64,000 nucleotides of DNA from Paenibacillus terrae (GTDB lineage: Bacteria; Bacillota; Bacilli; Paenibacillales; Paenibacillaceae). Below are positions 62,082-64,000 of the stretch, in pieces. The DNA is taken from the NCBI RefSeq assembly GCF_005217525.1, contig NZ_PNXQ01000016.1, forward strand, positions 1,068,736 through 1,132,735, read 5' to 3'. The notes beneath the pieces are model-generated. The model was given only the letters and a program-made list of their open reading frames with translations. It was not told the origin of the DNA and searched no databases. Made by a program: the position numbers and the translations under genes. Position 1 is the stretch's first letter. Every line of letters begins with the position of its first letter.

Positions 62082-63365
62082 TTAATTTACGAAATCCAAC
62101 TGCTCCGGCACCGGAGACTGACGGCTCATTCGGGCACCCAGTCCCTGGAAAAGACGCTCGATCCGATCATACCCTCTATCAATATGGTGTACCTGCTCAA
62201 CAATGGTAAGTCCTTGAGCTGCCAGGCCCGCTATAACCAGCGCGGCCCCTGCGCGTAGATCGGTAGCCTCTACCGTGGCCCCATACAGACGGGGAACCCC
62301 CCGTATAAAGGCAGCATTCGCATCAACCGTAATATCAGCACCCATCACATTCAATTCTTCCACATGTTTGAATCGGCTTTCGAAGACCGTCTCTTTCATT
62401 ACACTAAAGCCATCTGCCAGAGAAAGCAAAACCATGACTTGAGACTGCAAGTCCGTTGGAAAAGACGGGTAAGGGGAGGTAACAATCCTCTCCACCGCTT
62501 TGGGGCGGCTCATGCAGCTTACGGTCATTATATCATTCAAGATGCCGATTTGAACACCAGCCCGCCTGAGGACGTGAATCAGCGCGGACAAATGGGAGGG
62601 GTTACAGTGCGTCAACGAAACGCTACCGCGCGTGGCCGCAGCCGCAATCATAACGGTCCCGGCTACAATGCGGTCAGGAATAACCTCATACGTACACGGA
62701 TTCAAACAGTTGACTCCCGTAATCGTGATCGTATCCGTTCCCGCTCCGATAATACGTGCTCCCATCGCATTCAGGAAATTTTGAAGATCCTGAATCTCAG
62801 GTTCCCTCGCTGCGTTGGTGATCGTCGTTCGTCCTTCGGCCAACGCAGCGGCCATCATAATATTTTCGGTGGCCCCCACGCTCGGGAAATCCAGATGGAT
62901 ATCCGCTCCAGTCAGCTTGCGAGCCCGAAACGTAATTTGTTCTTCTTTTTCCTCGATCTCCGCTCCAAGAGCCTTCAGGCCCTCCAAGTGAAGATCAATT
63001 TTGCGCTCGCCTATGGCACAGCCTCCTGGCTGATAAATGGAAACTTCTCCATATCTGGCGAGCAGCGGTCCCATCAGAAAGATAGACGAGCGCATCTGCT
63101 TCATCAAATCTTCCGGAATCTGGAACGTTCGGACGGACGACGTATCCACGTATACCGTTTCTTCTTCATGTCGGCATGTACAGCCAAGTCTCTCAAGGAT
63201 GTGCAGCATGACCTTAATGTCTAATAGATGGGGCACATTCCGAATTTCTACCTTACCTTGTGCAAGCAAGCTTGCTGCAAGAATGGGCAGTGCCGCGTTT
63301 TTTGCCCCATGGATACGTATGGTGCCTGACAAGGGATGGCCTCCCTCAATCACCAATTTGTCCAA
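62082..63365 (-). CDS. murA: UDP-N-acetylglucosamine 1-carboxyvinyltransferase (427 aa)
   Basis: It makes the first committed precursor of peptidoglycan. The catalytic Cys lies in GGCAIGERKIDLHL, the fosfomycin target; it is Cys, not the resistant Asp form. The substrate-binding GAKNAALPILAA segment and GRTTITNAAREPEI are present. The start is TTG 63365 behind GGAGGTGA. It is 16 bases from murB, which fits one operon. Confidence 0.97.
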   Translation of the reverse strand: MDKLVIEGGHPLSGTIRIHGAKNAALPILAASLLAQGKVEIRNVPHLLDIKVMLHILERLGCTCRHEEETVYVDTSSVRTFQIPEDLMKQMRSSIFLMGPLLARYGEVSIYQPGGCAIGERKIDLHLEGLKALGAEIEEKEEQITFRARKLTGADIHLDFPSVGATENIMMAAALAEGRTTITNAAREPEIQDLQNFLNAMGARIIGAGTDTITITGVNCLNPCTYEVIPDRIVAGTVMIAAAATRGSVSLTHCNPSHLSALIHVLRRAGVQIGILNDIMTVSCMSRPKAVERIVTSPYPSFPTDLQSQVMVLLSLADGFSVMKETVFESRFKHVEELNVMGADITVDANAAFIRGVPRLYGATVEATDLRAGAALVIAGLAAQGLTIVEQVHHIDRGYDRIERLFQGLGARMSRQSPVPEQLDFVN

Positions 63366-63381
63366 TGTATCACCTCCGAGT

Positions 63382-64000
63382 TTACCGCTCACCCACTACG
63401 AAAACCTCCGGAACTAGCTTGATGCCGGTTTGAGATGATATTGTACTTTGAATATGCTTCATTAGGGTAAGCACGTCCTCTGCTGTCGCTTGACCGGTAT
63501 TAACAATGAAATTGGCATGCTGTACGGAAACCTCAGCGCCTCCCGCTTTTAAGCCCTTGAGACCTGCGTCTTCAATAAGACGGGCCGCATAGTCTCCTGG
63601 CGGATTGCGAAACACACTTCCCGCACAAGCCAGCTGTAACGGCTGAGTCAGCCTACGACGATCTTTGAAAGCTGCAAGAGCCTCCGAAATTTCCTCACGG
63701 TCGCCCCGCTTCATCCGAAACACTGCCTCTGTCACCATTCCACGCTGCTCATGCAGCACGGAGTGACGATAGCCGAAATGCATTTGTTCGGCATCATACA
63801 CAGCCAATTCCCCTGTATCCAGCACAATCTCAGCGGACTGGAATATTTGTGACACATCAGACCCATGGGCACCGGCGTTCATGTAGACAGCCCCGCCAAC
63901 TGATCCCGGGATACCTCCCGCAAATTCGAGGCCGGATAGCGCCTGCTTGCTGGCCATAACACACAACTTGACTAGTGACACGCCTCCACCGGCGACGATC
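63382..64000 (-). CDS. murB: UDP-N-acetylenolpyruvoylglucosamine reductase, C-terminal part (cut by window end)
   Basis: It reduces the enolpyruvyl group made by MurA. The frame is open to the window edge, so the N-terminus is missing; the visible part starts IVAGGGVSLVK. The FAD-domain segment FAGGIPGSVGGAVYMNAGAHG, and the C-terminal catalytic Ser in GSVFRNPPGDYAARLIEDAG and the final Glu loop (LVPEVFVVGER) are seen. This is the type I/IIa MurB of bacilli. Confidence 0.95.
   Translation of the reverse strand, partial: IVAGGGVSLVKLCVMASKQALSGLEFAGGIPGSVGGAVYMNAGAHGSDVSQIFQSAEIVLDTGELAVYDAEQMHFGYRHSVLHEQRGMVTEAVFRMKRGDREEISEALAAFKDRRRLTQPLQLACAGSVFRNPPGDYAARLIEDAGLKGLKAGGAEVSVQHANFIVNTGQATAEDVLTLMKHIQSTISSQTGIKLVPEVFVVGER

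Overview
The window reads as a chromosomal segment of a spore-forming, low-to-mid GC Gram-positive bacterium of the Paenibacillus type (P. polymyxa-like). The basis is the sporulation sigma block spoIIGA-sigE-sigG beside ftsAZ, PyrR attenuation, an isoleucine T-box, plant-polysaccharide genes of the Bacillus YesLPQS kind, and strong AGGAGG ribosome sites with frequent TTG/GTG starts. The genus is inferred from gene content, not from a marker search.

Layout. 1-5063: accessory DNA with the end of an IS4-type transposase, small phage-like genes, and a tyrosine recombinase pointing at the 3' end of a tRNA-Leu(TAA) gene; this looks like one end of an integrated and decaying element. 5.3-20.5 kb: single genes and short operons, including small membrane and spore-type proteins, YnfA, a secreted GH26 mannanase, glycerol dehydrogenase, a GNAT acetyltransferase, a KAS III-like enzyme with a degenerate catalytic triad next to a small STAS-like protein, a SleB-type hydrolase, a cupin, two small Sm-like proteins flanking a YjcZ peptide, a GH25 lysozyme, a YeiH transporter with its divergent LysR regulator, and an HD phosphohydrolase. 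20.7-34.7 kb: a pectin/hemicellulose utilisation locus with GH43, pectin methylesterase, an alpha/beta esterase, GH28 polygalacturonase, solute-binding protein, YesL and two permeases, a YesS-type membrane AraC regulator and a two-domain esterase. Its central divergent promoter region carries three cre-like sites.

35.1-44.7 kb: the pyrimidine operon pyrR-pyrB-pyrC-carA-carB-pyrF-pyrE on the minus strand, behind a PyrR attenuator; pyrP and pyrK-pyrD are absent from it. 44.7-64 kb: RluD-type pseudouridine synthase, lspA, a DksA/YteA-like protein, a DUF5665 protein, ileS with T-box, then divIVA-ylmH-ylmG-sepF-ylmE-pgeF-ylmC, sigG, sigE, spoIIGA, ftsZ, ftsA, divIB, murA and murB, the last cut by the window end. 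This is the usual Firmicutes cell-division and sporulation block.

How the genes work together. The pectin locus would import oligogalacturonide-type sugars through a CUT1 transporter with no ATPase of its own (presumably served by a shared MsmX-like ATPase) and process them inside the cell, since GH28, CE8 and GH43 all lack signal peptides. The pyr genes make UMP under feedback by PyrR. The last block couples septum formation (FtsZ, FtsA, SepF, DivIVA, DivIB), wall precursor synthesis (MurA, MurB) and the mother-cell and forespore sigma cascade. I found no clearly new multi-gene system. The most unusual items are the triad-deficient KAS III with its STAS-like partner, the split permease arrangement with cre-like sites, a long two-part hairpin inside the pectin operon, and the PyrR-controlled operon lacking pyrK-pyrD.
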